Source of the DNA: Avena insularis | Taxonomy: Eukaryota > Streptophyta > Magnoliopsida > Poales > Poaceae | Reading direction: 5' to 3' | Length of the DNA stretch: 64,000 nucleotides | Assembly: GCA_023614405.1 (NCBI GenBank) | Contig: CM042691.1 | Coordinates: 178,408,927 to 178,472,926, forward strand | Part shown: piece by piece, positions 11,019 to 21,957 of the stretch | How the letters are laid out: each line of letters opens with the position of its first letter | Numbering within the stretch: position 1 is the stretch's first letter | Made by a program: the position numbers and the translations under genes | The notes under the pieces: model-generated | What the model was told of the DNA's origin: nothing | Seen by the model: only the letters and a program-made list of their open reading frames with translations | Database searches by the model: none

Positions 11019-12283
11019 TGCCAAGAGGGGACCGAAGGGCGCGGGTGGAGCTCGTCGTGGTCGTCGGCACAGTGGGCTAATGGCATGGGCGACGATAGGG
11101 GCGGTTCTGTGCTCCCGGGCGAAGCTCAACGACGTGGTCTCGAGGCGTGGGGCGGTGCGAGACGGTCGAAATGCTACGGTGCTCTGGGCTGGTCTAACGA
11201 GCATTTTAATGGCGCACCGTGGCTACGGGTCGCGTGGCGGCGAACGGGGTTGTCTGGCGGTCTCCTGGGATGGTGGTGATCACGCTTGCATGCGGCAAGG
11301 GCGGCACGCGGTCTGTGGGTGCGTGTCGAGTGCCGCACTCTGGCGAGATCTTGGCATGGCACAGAGGCGTAGGGTGTGGCAGTTCTAGAGTGGTCCAATG
11401 GCTGGCAGGGCGTTGGCATTGGACAGGGGGAGGCAGTGGACGGTGGTCAATGTCCTAGACAAGGTGGCTAGGATTGGTGCTGCTCCTAGCTTGCTGTCGA
11501 CCAAGGGGTGGCAAGGTGAGGCTCGACATGCTCACCATTGATGGAAATGGCAAGCTCACAGTGAGCTAAAGCTAGTTAATTTAGTTTGATCATCTACTGA
11601 GAGTGTAGTGTGAGCTAGAGAGGGAACAAGGTTGGCCAAATCACTGCTCACTATAGTGTTTGTTGTTTGTTTGTTTTGTGTTTGCAAGGTGTTTGATGAA
11701 ATGGCCGAAAGAGATTTCAATTTGAAGTTTTGGTTCAAACTTGGTGGGTGCACTAGTTACATACTAGGTAATCTCTGGTTAGTTGGAAAGGTCAAGGTGC
11801 ACTGGTTTGGTTGGTTTCTGAAAATGGGTGATCTTCATATATGTTGAAGATTCAATTTTGAATTGTAATTTGAATAAAGTTGCCAAATGTTTCTGCAAGT
11901 TTGAAAGGTGGGCTTAGGTTCACTTTTACTTGGTCTAGCACGGCGTGAAAAGAAATGGAATTGTTTCTGTTTGAAATCTTGGACTAGAAACACTCAAAGT
12001 GGCCTAGTGAGCAAGATTGGCAAAAATGACCATTTGCTTGTTTTGTTTGTTTTTGATTTTCTCTTGATTTGTTTATGTTTGGAAAAGTTTTAGATGATGT
12101 TGTTTTCGTCTTTAAACCATTCCTTGCTATTTACAACAATCAAACAAGTCCATTCATGCATTCATACAATCATCACATACACACATGCATTCATATGATG
12201 TTGATTAACAAAAGTTTTTGTTAACCTTAATTTTGAGTGATTGGAATTTGATAATCATTGTTCAATATTTTTGGGATATTACA

Positions 12284-12297
12284 AACCTTCCCTCCTT
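12284..12297 (-). other. Polypurine tract, element C
   Basis: On the minus strand AAGGAGGGAAGGTT lies immediately upstream of the 3' LTR. This is the expected primer for plus-strand DNA synthesis. Element E has the same AAGGAGGGAAGG at 30522-30533. Confidence 0.85.
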
Positions 12298-12342
12298 AAA
12301 CAAAATCTCGTCGTGAGATTTGAGAAAGAAGAAAGAAGAAAA

Positions 12343-13904
12343 CTAGGATTTAAAAAGATCGGGAAACTCCGTCTTGATGTAGTCTTCTTGTTCCTAGGTA
12401 GCTTCCTCTTTAGTGTGGTTACTCCACTAGATCTTGAGAAACTTGATGATTCGGGTCCTGGTGGTTTTGAAGGCTTCCTCCAAAATATGGATGGGTACTT
12501 CAGGATACGTCAGGTCATCGTTGATCTCTATGGTGTGATGATCAATGTTCTTGAAAACTTCAGTCTTCTCCGGGATTTCTAGGCATTTGCGAAGTAACGA
12601 TATATGGAACACATTATGCACTACTGACATCTCCTCCGGCAGTTCCAATTGATATGTTACTTCTCCTCGATGATTTAGAATCTTTAAAGGTCTGATATAC
12701 CTGGGGGCTAACTTTCCTTTGAGCTTGAAACGATGCATTCCCTTCAAAGGCGACACTTTGAGATACACAAAATCTTCGATATTGAAAGCGAGGTCCCGAC
12801 GTCTCTTATCGGCATAACTCTTCTGTCTTGATTGGGTGGTCTTAAGGTGCTCATGGATCTTGTGAACTTTCTCTTCTGCTTCTCGTAGGATGTCAGGTCC
12901 GAAAATCTGACTCTCTCCTACTTCCGACCAATTCAAAGGGGTACGAAACTTCCTTCCATACATGAATCCAAATGGGGCCATTTGCAAACTGGCTTGATAA
13001 CCGTTGTTCTATGAAAATTCTGCGAAAGGCAGACAATCTCCCCATTTGGATCCATACTCTAGCACACAGGCTCTCAACATATCTTCGAGTATTTGGTTTA
13101 CTCGCTCCATTTGTCCATCTGTCTCAGGGTGATAAACTATGCTGAAATCCAATCTTGTTCCCAATCCTTCTTGGACTTTCATCCAAAATCTCGAGGTAAA
13201 CTGAGTTCCTCGATCCGACACGATGTTCTTGGGGACTCCATGCAAACTAATGATTCTAGCGATGTACAACTCTGCTAGCTTCGAACTCTGGTAGGTGGTG
13301 TTGACTGGTACGAAATGGGCAATCTTGGACAGTCTATCAACTATGACCCAAATAGAGTCATTTCCCCTACTATAAGTAGGCAATCCGGTGATAAAGTCCA
13401 TTCCAACTGAATCCCATTTCCATTCTGGAATTTGCAGTGGTTGCAACAGTCCTGCGGGTCTATGATGTCCCGCCTTGACTCTATGACAAATATCACATTT
13501 GGCGATGTAGCTTTCGATTTCTCTCTTCATCTTATGCCACCAAAATTGCACCTTCAAATCCAGATACATCTCCGTTCCTCCGGGGTGGATAGAATAAAGA
13601 GTATCATGATCCTTTTTCAAAATAGCTTCCTTCAACTCTGAATCTGCTGGTACACAGAGACGTCCTTTGTACCACAAAACTCCTTCTTTATCTTCGGTGA
13701 ATCTGGGTACTTTGCCTTTACCGATGTGACGTTTGATTCCATCGATACTAGCATTTCCTTTTTGTGCCTCCTTGATCTGACTGATCAAAGTGGGTTGAAG
13801 TTCTATGCTAGCCAAAAATCCTTCACTTAATAATTCCATTCGGAAATCTTCCATCTCTTTGTGCAAACTTGGTTGCTTCTTCAGAATCATGGAGTTCAAG
13901 TGGC
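12343..13904 (-). pseudogene. pol: Integrase with chromodomain remnant, element C
   Basis: The frame at 13009-13998 shows the zinc-binding motif with CDICHR, then the catalytic core with GMDFITGLP (first Asp), VSDRGTQF (second Asp) and DGQMERVNQ (Glu), so the D-D-E triad is present. A TAG after FAEFS splits the frame. The next frame (12427-12987) gives the integrase C-terminal domain with VYLKVSPLKG and NVFHISLLRKC. A chromodomain-like tail follows (VPIHILEEAF, then WSNHT beyond a TAG). Stops replacing Gln and Trp codons break the chromodomain. The reading frame ends at 12343. The homologous tail in element E is complete. Confidence 0.85.
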
Positions 13905-15294
13905 ACGGCAATCTACTAAGGGCATCTGCTACCATATTGTCTTTACCGGGGTGATAGTGAATGTCCAGATCATATAGTCCTTGATTAGCTCTATCCATCT
14001 TCTCTGCCTCATATCCAGCTCCTTCTAAGTGAATATATACTTCAGGCTCTTGTGATCCGAATAAATCTCACATCGGTTTCTCATCAGGTAATGCCTCAAT
14101 GTTTTCAGGGCTAGAACTACGACTGCTAGTTCAAGGTCATGGGTAGGATAATTATGCTCATGTTTCTTCAGTTGTCGGGGTAGATAAGATATTACTTTGC
14201 CTTCTTGCATCAACACACATCAGAGACCGATCTTGGATGCATCACAATAAACATCAAACGGCTTCGTGATATCCGGCATGATCAAGATTGGGGCTGAAAT
14301 CAATCTCCTCTCGAGTTCCTGAAAACTCGCTTCACATTTGTCCGTCCATTCAAACTTCTTGTCTTTCTTCAGCAATTGGGTCATGGTTCTTGCGATACTC
14401 AAGAATCCTTCTACGAACTTGCGGTAATATCCCGCCAATCCGATAAATTCACAAACTTGGGTTTGAGTAGTTGAGGCTTGCCAATCTTCAACATCCTTCA
14501 CCTTTGCAGGGTCAACGGCAATTCCTCCGTCCGATACTATATGTCCGAGGAATCCTACCTCCTGTAACCAGAATTCACATTTGCTAAACTTGGCATACAA
14601 CTGATGCTCCCTAAGGGTTCCAAGGATGGTCCTCAGGTGTAGCTCATGTTCTTCTTCTGATTTGGAATAGATCAGAATGTCATCGATGAACACAACAAAA
14701 AACTTATCCAGGAAGTCCATAAAAATCTTATTCATGAGGTTCATGAAATAAGCGGGGGGCATTGGTTAATCCAAAAGACATGACTGTGTACTCATACAGT
14801 CCATATCTGGTGGTAAAGGCAGTCTTTGGAATATCCTCTTCGCGAATCTTGAGTTGATGATAACCAGTTCTAAGATCAATCTTAGAAAACACTTTGGCAC
14901 CAGTCAACTGGTCAAACAGGTCTTCTATCTTTGGCAGTGGGTACTTGTTCTTGATGGTGACATCATTCAACTTCCGATAATCCGTACACAAACGGTTACC
15001 TCCATCTTTCTTGTCCACAAACAAGACAGGTGATCTCCATGGCGACGCACTTGGTTGGATCAATCCTATCTCCAGCATAGCATCCAGTTGCTTCTTCAGC
15101 TCCACTAATTCAGACGGGTTCATACTATATGGCCTATGGGCTATGGGTCCAGTTCCAGGGATTAGTTCAATGATAAACTCGATATCTCGATCTGGGGGCA
15201 TACCGGGCAAAACATCTGGAAATACATCGGGGTATTCACAGACTATTCTGACTTGGTCAATGGTTGGTTGGGCTAGACTCTTGTTGCACTTGAA
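13905..15294 (-). pseudogene. pol: Reverse transcriptase and RNase H, element C
   Basis: Motifs in order are [53 protein letters not shown] (first catalytic Asp), [18 protein letters not shown] (FIDD box intact), then RNase H with FDVYCDASK and [10 protein letters not shown] and the connection ending VADALSRLP. The frame is broken at 14752-14758 by a run of six G on the plus strand (six C in sense) where five are needed; the identical extra base is present in element E. Further stops occur near 14218 and 14024. Family function: copying element RNA into DNA and degrading the RNA strand. Confidence 0.88.
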
Positions 15295-15297
15295 TTA

Positions 15298-16854
15298 ATG
15301 GGGCAAGGTTTTAGATACATGATCGACCGATATTCCGGCTGTATTGGTCATGGTTATGGCTTTCTTCGCACAGTTGATTAATCCTTTATGTTTTGACATC
15401 TAATCCATTCCTAGTACTACTTCCAAACCTTTAGTTCCAAGTAATATTAGATTAGCATAGAATTCTATGCCATGGATTTGGATAGGTACGGCCCTGCAAT
15501 TTTGTCTAGCTTTGGTGGTTGAACTAGGTATTTGAACTATCATAACATGCTTCAATTTGGTGGGTTGAATCTTACTAGTGCATGCAAATTCTTCGGTAAT
15601 AAATGAGTGCGATGCTCCAGAATCAAACAACACTCTTGCAAGTACTGAGTTAACAGAAAACATACCCAGCATGACATCTGGCCCTTCTTGGGCTTCTTCA
15701 GCATGCATGAGAAAGAGACAACCGTTACGGTTGAGCGAATTCCCTGGGGCAAATCTTCTTCCAGGATGAACACGACGCTGCTGCTGATCTAGGGAAGTTG
15801 CATTGGGGGCTGCGGCAATCTTATTGAGGCACTCATTGGAATAGTGACCCTTGGTTCCACATTCATAACAAGTCACTTGAGACTTGTCTTTTGCTGCAAC
15901 AGGCACATCATTGCTTCCAGTCCTTGGGACAGTATTGGTGTTGGTGGCGACATTGTTGTTGTTAAACTTGGGTGGGGCATGATTGAAATTGCTAGGGTTG
16001 TCGGGGTTGTTGTGATTTCCACCTCCACGGTTGGGACAGATCGGACGGTTCATCGGGGGTCTGTTGTTTCTTGGGGCAAATCCTGGAGATGGGTTGGGGC
16101 AATATTTTGGGGTACGGTGGTTTCCTGGTTGATGCATCATGCGACGCTCGCGGTTCTCATTCGCTTGGTTGATCTTGCCCTGCATCTGGATGGTAGAATC
16201 CACTAAAGCTTCAATATCAGCAAATGGGATATTGACCAACACTGTCTGCATCTCATCATGCAGACCATTCAAGAATCTCTCCTTCTTCTTGGCTTCGGTA
16301 TCTATCTCATCCGGTGCATACCTAGCCAATGACAAAAATTTGTCACGGTACTCAACTACTGTCATCCTTCCTTGCGTTAGTTCTCTAAATTCATCTCTCA
16401 TCCTCTTGATCAAACCCGGTGACACATGGGTTCTACTAAAGTTGACTTTGAATTCCTCCCAAGTCATCATCTGTCCTCCATTCATGGCACGAACGTTGTT
16501 CCACCATGATCTTGCATCTCCTGCCAGGTAGTGGGTAGCAAACAGTACCTTCTCATTGGCTTCCACTCCTGCAACTTCTAAGTTGTTCTCCATGGTTTGT
16601 AGCCAATCATCAGCATCTAGGGGCTCTTTAGACATAGTGAAAATGGGTGGATCGATGTTCTGAAAATTCTTGAGCTTGGATCCATGGTTGTCCTTATTTC
16701 CATGGCCTTGATTGTTGTTGGCCATTTGAGCGATGTGCTGAAGGGTGGCTAAGTTGGCTTGACGTTCAGCTCTTTCGGCTTCGCGGTCAGAAACCAACAT
16801 TTGCAAGATTTGCAACATCGGGTCTGGGGATGAACTGCTTCCTCCGTGAGGCAT
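15298..16854 (-). pseudogene. gag: gag-protease, element C
   Basis: One open frame from Met at 16854 (MPHGGSSSSPDP) runs about 484 codons to a TAG at 15400. It has a capsid-type gag domain (LATHYLAGDARSWWNN pattern, residues about 100-200), an Asn/Pro/Arg-rich linker, an intact CCHC zinc knuckle CYECGTKGHYSNEC, and the aspartic protease active site LFDSGASHSFI. The TAG replaces the Trp codon of the LGMDW motif at the protease end. The frame continues with protease tail sequence to a TAA at 15295-15297, which is also present in element E. Gag and protease may therefore still be translatable as one protein lacking the end of protease. Confidence 0.85.
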
Positions 16855-17671
16855 GATGGACAGTCTCCTCCAGCTCTGTGATCTTGTACAGGAGATGGGC
16901 AATGATGCGCTCCTTCTTGTCGAGCTGACAGCGACGAGACTGGCGATCCTTCACTAGCATGGCAATGGTCTGATCCTTCTGGGCGGTGATGGTGTATTTG
17001 TGGTTGGCGTAGGAGCAGGCATTGTCTAATTTCTTCTGTCGGTCATACATCATGAAGCTGAGGTGGTCCAATTGAGTCCAAGTCGGTGATCCGGTGACGA
17101 AGGCGGGCAATGATGCGCTCCTTCTTGTCGAGCTGACGGCGACGAGACTAGCGATCCTTCACTAGCATGGCAACGGTCTGATCCTTCTGAGCAGCGATGG
17201 CGTACTTGTGGTTGGCATAGGAATGGGCATTGTCTAACTCCTTTTGACGGTCATACATCATAAAGCTGAGGTGGTCCAATTGAGTCTTCAGCTCATGGTG
17301 ATATGGGGCCTCCAGTGGCTGTCCCATAACATCACGCCTTGGATAGAACTCAAAGCGGGTACCCTTGATCTGATTCATACTCTGCCCACACAGAAAGGCA
17401 AGAGCTTCCTGCATGGCCCTGACAAGTCCACCGAGCCAGTTGTTCTCTCTGATGGTGAACTAAATTCCCTCTGAGGTGGGGCTTTGATATTTCCTCGGAG
17501 ACTTGCAACAATCAGCCATTGAAACTCCTCTCCTTCCTGATCGTTGAGCTGAGCTCCGAAGAACTCGGGGTGCGGACGCTCCAGCATTTCCGACAGCTGG
17601 TCCAAGTCACGCTCAAAGATGAGGTCTTCTCCATTCCCCAACTGATAGAATTTGCTATACTTCACGTCCAT
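16855..17671 (-). pseudogene. Extra frame upstream of gag, element C
   Basis: A Met at 17671 opens a frame with MDVKYSKFYQ that parallels the 266-codon frame at 24940-25737 of element E. It continues after a frameshift near 17400 as a predicted coiled coil (LDHLSFMMYDRQKELDNAHS, KKERIIA). In C a block of about 120 bp (around 17245-17165) is duplicated at about 17065-16930. The acidic C-terminus seen in E is missing, so this frame runs directly up to gag. I do not recognise a function. Position, coiled coil and acidic tail suggest an accessory structural or regulatory protein of this retrotransposon family. Confidence 0.55.
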
Positions 17672-17884
17672 CTATAAGAATATAGGATGAGTAAGTTAGT
17701 AGAGTGATCAAGTGTGTCAATTTTTATGTAAGTTTGCAAGAATTTTTGAGGAACATGAATTTTCATGAAAGAGTCTAAGTGATAAGAATGAGAATAAGTT
17801 TTCATAAATATTCACTTTCTTGGTTTTGAAACTAAGTTTTTGATTCAAACGTCCATTTTAGACTAGGGTCTCCTATGGTCAGGA

Positions 17885-17898
17885 TGGCTCTGATACCA
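17885..17898 (-). other. Primer binding site (initiator Met tRNA), element C
   Basis: On the minus strand TGGTATCAGAGCCA begins a few bases after the 5' LTR. This is the classic plant retrotransposon site complementary to the 3' end of initiator methionine tRNA. It fixes the orientation of element C and the LTR end at 17902. Confidence 0.9.
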
Positions 17899-17901
17899 AC
17901 T

Positions 17902-18131
17902 TGTGAACACCTGGATTTTTAATCCCAGATGTTTGTTATGCCATACATCGCAATCCCAGGATTACCATTTTTGCGAGACATAACATATTAGATATCACAG
18001 TACATCATCCATTACAAACCTTACATAAGGTCTTACAACAAATAAAGGATCTCATGATCCAGTCTTAATACAAATCAAGTAGTGGAATAACGTAATAATA
18101 ACGATAGCTTAGGCGAGACTCCATATTCATA
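17902..18131 (-). repeat. Truncated 5' LTR of element C
   Basis: Only the 230 bp next to the primer binding site remain. They match 8315-8544 of the 3' LTR. The match stops abruptly after CCATATTCATAG, where TGTGACATCCCAAGG of element F begins. The remaining roughly 3.7 kb of this LTR is not found in the window. Either F and its nested content split it and the rest lies beyond 64000, or it was deleted. Confidence 0.85.
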
Positions 18132-20350
18132 GTGTGACATCCCAAGGTTCCAATCCCCAACCTTTGTCATGATTTGTGCATTTCTTATCTTCATCATGCA
18201 TGCATCATATTTGGTTGTTGGCATTTGATTTGGTTCTTGATATATTTGTATTTGGTTTTTACTAAATTGCTATAATGCCCAATTGAAGTTGAGGGCATCT
18301 CTCTTTATTTCCTTCCTACCACTAACCAATTGACAATCTCAGCATCCTCTCCTCTTATTGCACCTATAATATGTGGGCTTCTATTTGAATCTTATTGGCT
18401 TTATACTCTAGTCCACCTATTATGTCCATGATCCATATCATTCTTTTAATTGCATTTTGTTTGTTGTCTTTGTTGTTGATCTATCATTTTTGGTCACCTT
18501 GTTTTTTTCAATATATCTTTCTATGTATATGTATACCCATATATACATATTAAATCTCTTTTCATCCTCTTTTTAAATTCTAGCCTTTTATTCTCCCTAA
18601 AAACTCCTCCTATTTAAACCCTAGTCTAAATCTGTTCTAAAATTCCTAATCTATCTACTCTAAAACCTAACCTAACCAGCTAGCAGAAATATCACCTAAT
18701 CCTAATCCTACCCAGCTAGCACAATAGCACGCACACAACACGCACGCCAGCAGCCAACTACCCATCGCCTTTTTCCCCTGGCCATCTACTTCCCACCCAA
18801 GGCAGCAGCCTCTCCAATCTCACCGACGCCATGGTCACATCGCGAGTGACCCCTTCTCTATCTACCTCGCCCTGGAACTCATCTTGCCGTCTCTGAAGCT
18901 CGCCAAGCACAAGGAGAAGGGCAGCGCTAGCTGGAGCCCGTCCGTCGTTCACGTGCTCGTTGTGGTCATCGCTGCCCATCGCCGCAGCCTCGCCGTCCCT
19001 TCTCGGCCACCATCACCGACCCCACTGTGAGCCTCTCCTTCCCCTCTCTATCCTTGGTATTTTTCTCTGCCTCTCTCCGCCGCTCGCCGCAGCGCTGGAC
19101 GCGCTCGCTGACAGAGCAGCATCACGTACACCTTTGTCAGGCTAGTTCTCCTCAATTTTTGTCGGCATCTCCTTTGCTCCTTGGCGAAAACTTCCTGAAC
19201 GAAACTTGTTCTCCTATATCTCAACTTTCCAATGCAACAAACGGTGCTCGTTTTGGTTCTCTACAGGCGAAGCAATCTTCATTCGAAAATAAGGGGAAAA
19301 TCTGTTTTTACGAAGTATTGACTGAATCCTCTTTGTTCGTCCCTTCTTTCCGGCGCATACATTGCTCCTTTCGAAAATCTTTCTCCAGCAAAGTTCTACA
19401 TCATTACGATACCTAAAACTTTTGTTTTTGCGACATCTTCAAATTCCTCGCAGATTCGTTACCATCTTCATCCAAATTCAGGTTATTCGCCGTCAAATTT
19501 CCAGATCCGAATTTCAGAAAACGAGCAGCCCGTGATACTTTTCTAAATAAACCCCTGAGCAAAAAAGAATCTTTAACTGCGGTCCCTACTCCAGGTGCCG
19601 AGTCGGGCCGGCCCAACTTGGCCTTCTCGCACGTGGGCGGCAATTACAGCGCGCCGCCAGCCTAGTTCTCCAAGACGGCCTGTTTTTTTTCTGTCTATTT
19701 CTTTTAATCCAATTAATGTAAATTCATTCAAATCTAAATAACTTTCAAACATTTTCGAATTTGCAAATATTTTCAACAAGAAAAGTAAATGATTTTCTGA
19801 GATGAATAAAATGGCTTAAGTGGAATTTGCGGAAACAATCCCAACTATTACAACATTGACATTTTTGCCCTTTTGGCCTAAAAAATGCAATTTAAAAACT
19901 TTTAATCCATAATTCCAAATTTCACAAATAATATGTCTAAACCGATCAGCTCGACGACACGAAACCAACCGTGGTACCCATTTGTTCTTCCGCATCATGA
20001 ATCATTGAACCTTAATAAAATTTGCACCCGAACACCAAAGTAATTTGTGGCTGATTTACCTTATTGCTATACTTTTGCCCTCGGCCACTTAAACTTGAAT
20101 CATTAAACATATCACATCATATACTGCCATGATACATTATTGATTGCATTGCATCGTGCATGTGTTGATTGCGTTATTTCTTTTCTATGTATGGCATTTG
20201 GTTCTTATTGGTAGAAGGCAAGCCCGACGAGTACCAGCAGGAGTTTGAGCAGTGCGAGTACCCTCTCGAGTTTGTACCGACCCCTTCCTTTGCGAAGCCA
20301 TGCGAGCACCTCACCCCTTATACCTATTTTGCATTTGTAGTCTTTACTTC
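18132..20350 (+). mobile_element. LTR of a further Gypsy element (F), fused to Athila D
   Basis: The segment starts TGTGACATCCCAAGG, a typical start for Tekay-type LTRs, but the sequence differs from the C/E family. It has A/T-rich ends, TATTTAAA at about 18608, a C-rich leader-like part (18700-19140), and a tail with GACGAGTACCAGCAGGAG (about 20226) that I recall from grass Tekay LTRs. There is no convincing protein. No CA end or primer binding site follows. At about 20350 the sequence passes into Athila gag, so F is probably a solo or truncated LTR joined to element D by deletion. The right boundary is approximate. Confidence 0.5.
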
Positions 20351-20682
20351 CTTCTGTTGAAGAAGTTACTCTCCATGTCCTTGAAAGGGAGAGCTGAAGA
20401 ATGGTATAAGCTGCTAAAGAATGGACAATCCATGGAATGGGAGGAAATGGCATCTCTCTTTTATTCTAAATTCTATCCTCCAGTGAGAACCATAAGGATA
20501 GGAATCTGATATATAACTTTTGGGCTCGTGATGGAGAGAGTACAGCTCAGGCTTGGGGAGATTGAAGTTACTAATGCTTAAATGTCCTATTCATGAACTC
20601 CCTAACAATATTATTATCAATAACTTTTATGCTAGGCTTTCTCTTCATGATAAAGATTTACTGGATGCTTCTTGTCCTGGAT
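20351..20682 (+). pseudogene. gag: Athila gag fragment, left of element E
   Basis: The product has the Athila capsid motif LKGRAEEWYKLL followed by WEEMASLFYSKFYPP. A frameshift near 20490 changes frame. The new frame runs on with LMLKCPIHELPNN and ends at LLDASCPG, in phase with the codons resuming at 53584. Gag forms the virus-like particle that packages element RNA. The start is lost at the fusion with F. Confidence 0.75.
20678..20682. other. Target site duplication of element E (left)
   Basis: TGGAT precedes the LTR start at 20683 and is repeated at 53579-53583 directly after the LTR end. Removing E and one copy restores the Athila gag frame. Confidence 0.95.
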
Positions 20683-21949
20683 TGTGACATCCCAAAAATA
20701 TTGAATAATGATTATCAAATTCCAATCACCCAAAATTAGGGTTAACAAAAACTTTTGTTAATTAAATCATGAATGCATGTGTGTATGTGATGATTGTATG
20801 AATGCATGAATGGACTTGTGTGAATGTTGTAAATAGCAAGGAATGGTTTAAAGATGAAAACAACATCATCTAAAACATTTCCAAGAAGAAACAAATCAAG
20901 AGAAAAATCAAAAACAAACAAAACAAGCAAATGGTCATTTTTTCCAATCTTGCTCACTAGGCCACTTTGAGTGTTTCTAGTCCAAGATTTCAAACAGAAA
21001 CAATTCCATTTCTTTTAACCCCTGGATAGACCAAGTAAAAGTGAACCCAAGCCCATCTTTCAAACTCACAGAAACATTTGGCAACTTGATTCAAATGACA
21101 ATTCAAAATTGAATCTTTAACTTATGTGAAGAACATCCATTTTCAAAAACCAACCAAACCAGTGCACCTTGACCTTTCCAACTAACCAGAGACTACCTAG
21201 TATGTAACTAGTTCACCCACCAAGTTTGAACGAAAAATTCAAATTCAAATCTCTTTCGGCCATTTCATCAAACACCTTGCAAACACCAAACAAACAAACA
21301 ACAAACACTATAGTGAGCAGTGATTTGGCCAACCTTGTTCGCTTTCTGGCTCACAACAGGCTATTAGTAGATCATCTAGCTTAGTTATCAAGCTCTAGCA
21401 CCACTGTGAGCTTGCCATTGCCATCAATGGTGACCATGCCGAGCCTCACCTTGCCACCCCTTGGTCGACAGCAAGCTAGGAGCAGCACCCAGCCTAGCCA
21501 CCTAGTCTGAGGCATTGACCACCAACCACCGCCACCCTCTGCCCAACGCCAACGCCCTGCCAACCACTGTACCACTCTAGAAACACCGCGCCCTATGCCT
21601 CTGCGCCATGCCGAGAGCATGCCAGAGCGCCGCACTCAACACGCACCCACAGATCACGCGCCACCCTCGCCACGTGCAAGCGTGATCACCATCGTCCTAG
21701 GAGACCGCCAGATAACCCCGTTCGCCGTCGCGTGGCCCGTAGCCGCGGTGCGCCATTAAAATGGCCGTCGGACCTGCCTAGAGCACCGCAGCGTTCCGGC
21801 AGTCTCGAACTGCCCCACGCCTCGAGACCATGCCGTTGAGTTTTGCCAGGAAGCACAACGCCGCCCCCTACCGTCAGCCATGCCATTAGCCCACTGTGCC
21901 GATGACCACAATGAGCTCCACCCGCACCCTTCGGTCCCCTCGCTGCACC

Positions 21950-21957
21950 ATAAATAG
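21950..21957 (+). promoter_or_regulatory. TATA-like box of 5' LTR E
   Basis: ATAAATAG in the context CACCATAAATAGAGGCCACC is the counterpart of the TATAAATA of element C. The first bases are mutated relative to C, so the promoter may be weakened. Confidence 0.5.

Larger units (their letters stand above)
8315..12283 (-). repeat. 3' LTR of Tekay element C
   Basis: In element orientation the LTR starts TGTAATATCCC (end at 12283) and finishes GGGTGTTGACA (8315), so it is 3969 bp. It has A/T-rich outer parts and a G/C-rich central island (about 10590-11540) that contains a TATA box. It matches the LTRs of element E at 20683-24708 and 30536 onward. The first 230 bp from position 8315 match the surviving piece of the 5' LTR at 17902-18131. 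Confidence 0.9.
8315..18131 (-). mobile_element. Tekay-type chromovirus element C
   Basis: This is a Ty3/Gypsy element on the minus strand. Read 5' to 3' it has a 5' LTR fragment (17902-18131), Met-tRNA primer binding site, an extra upstream frame, gag-protease, RT, RNase H, integrase with a chromodomain remnant, polypurine tract and a full 3' LTR (8315-12283). The chromodomain-type tail after integrase and the nearly 4 kb LTRs identify the Tekay/Del lineage. It was inserted into element A. Its 5' LTR is cut at 18131, exactly where the LTR-like element F starts, and the missing LTR remainder is not seen elsewhere in the window. Element E is a second copy of the same family on the other strand. 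Confidence 0.9.

Noticed and set aside
10792..11458. Overlapping frames on both strands in the G/C-rich island of the C LTR
   Set aside because: High G/C removes stops by chance. The frames are not conserved in the E LTRs (21381-22311, 31429-32193), where stops and shifts occur at equivalent places.
17885..17898. tRNA gene at the Met-tRNA-like sites
   Set aside because: Only 14 bases match the tRNA 3' end; no cloverleaf surrounds them. They are primer binding sites.
18758..19416. Possible host gene start with G/C-rich leader and Arg/Ser-rich frames
   Set aside because: The position inside the LTR of element F and lack of any domain or splice pattern make an LTR promoter and leader more likely.
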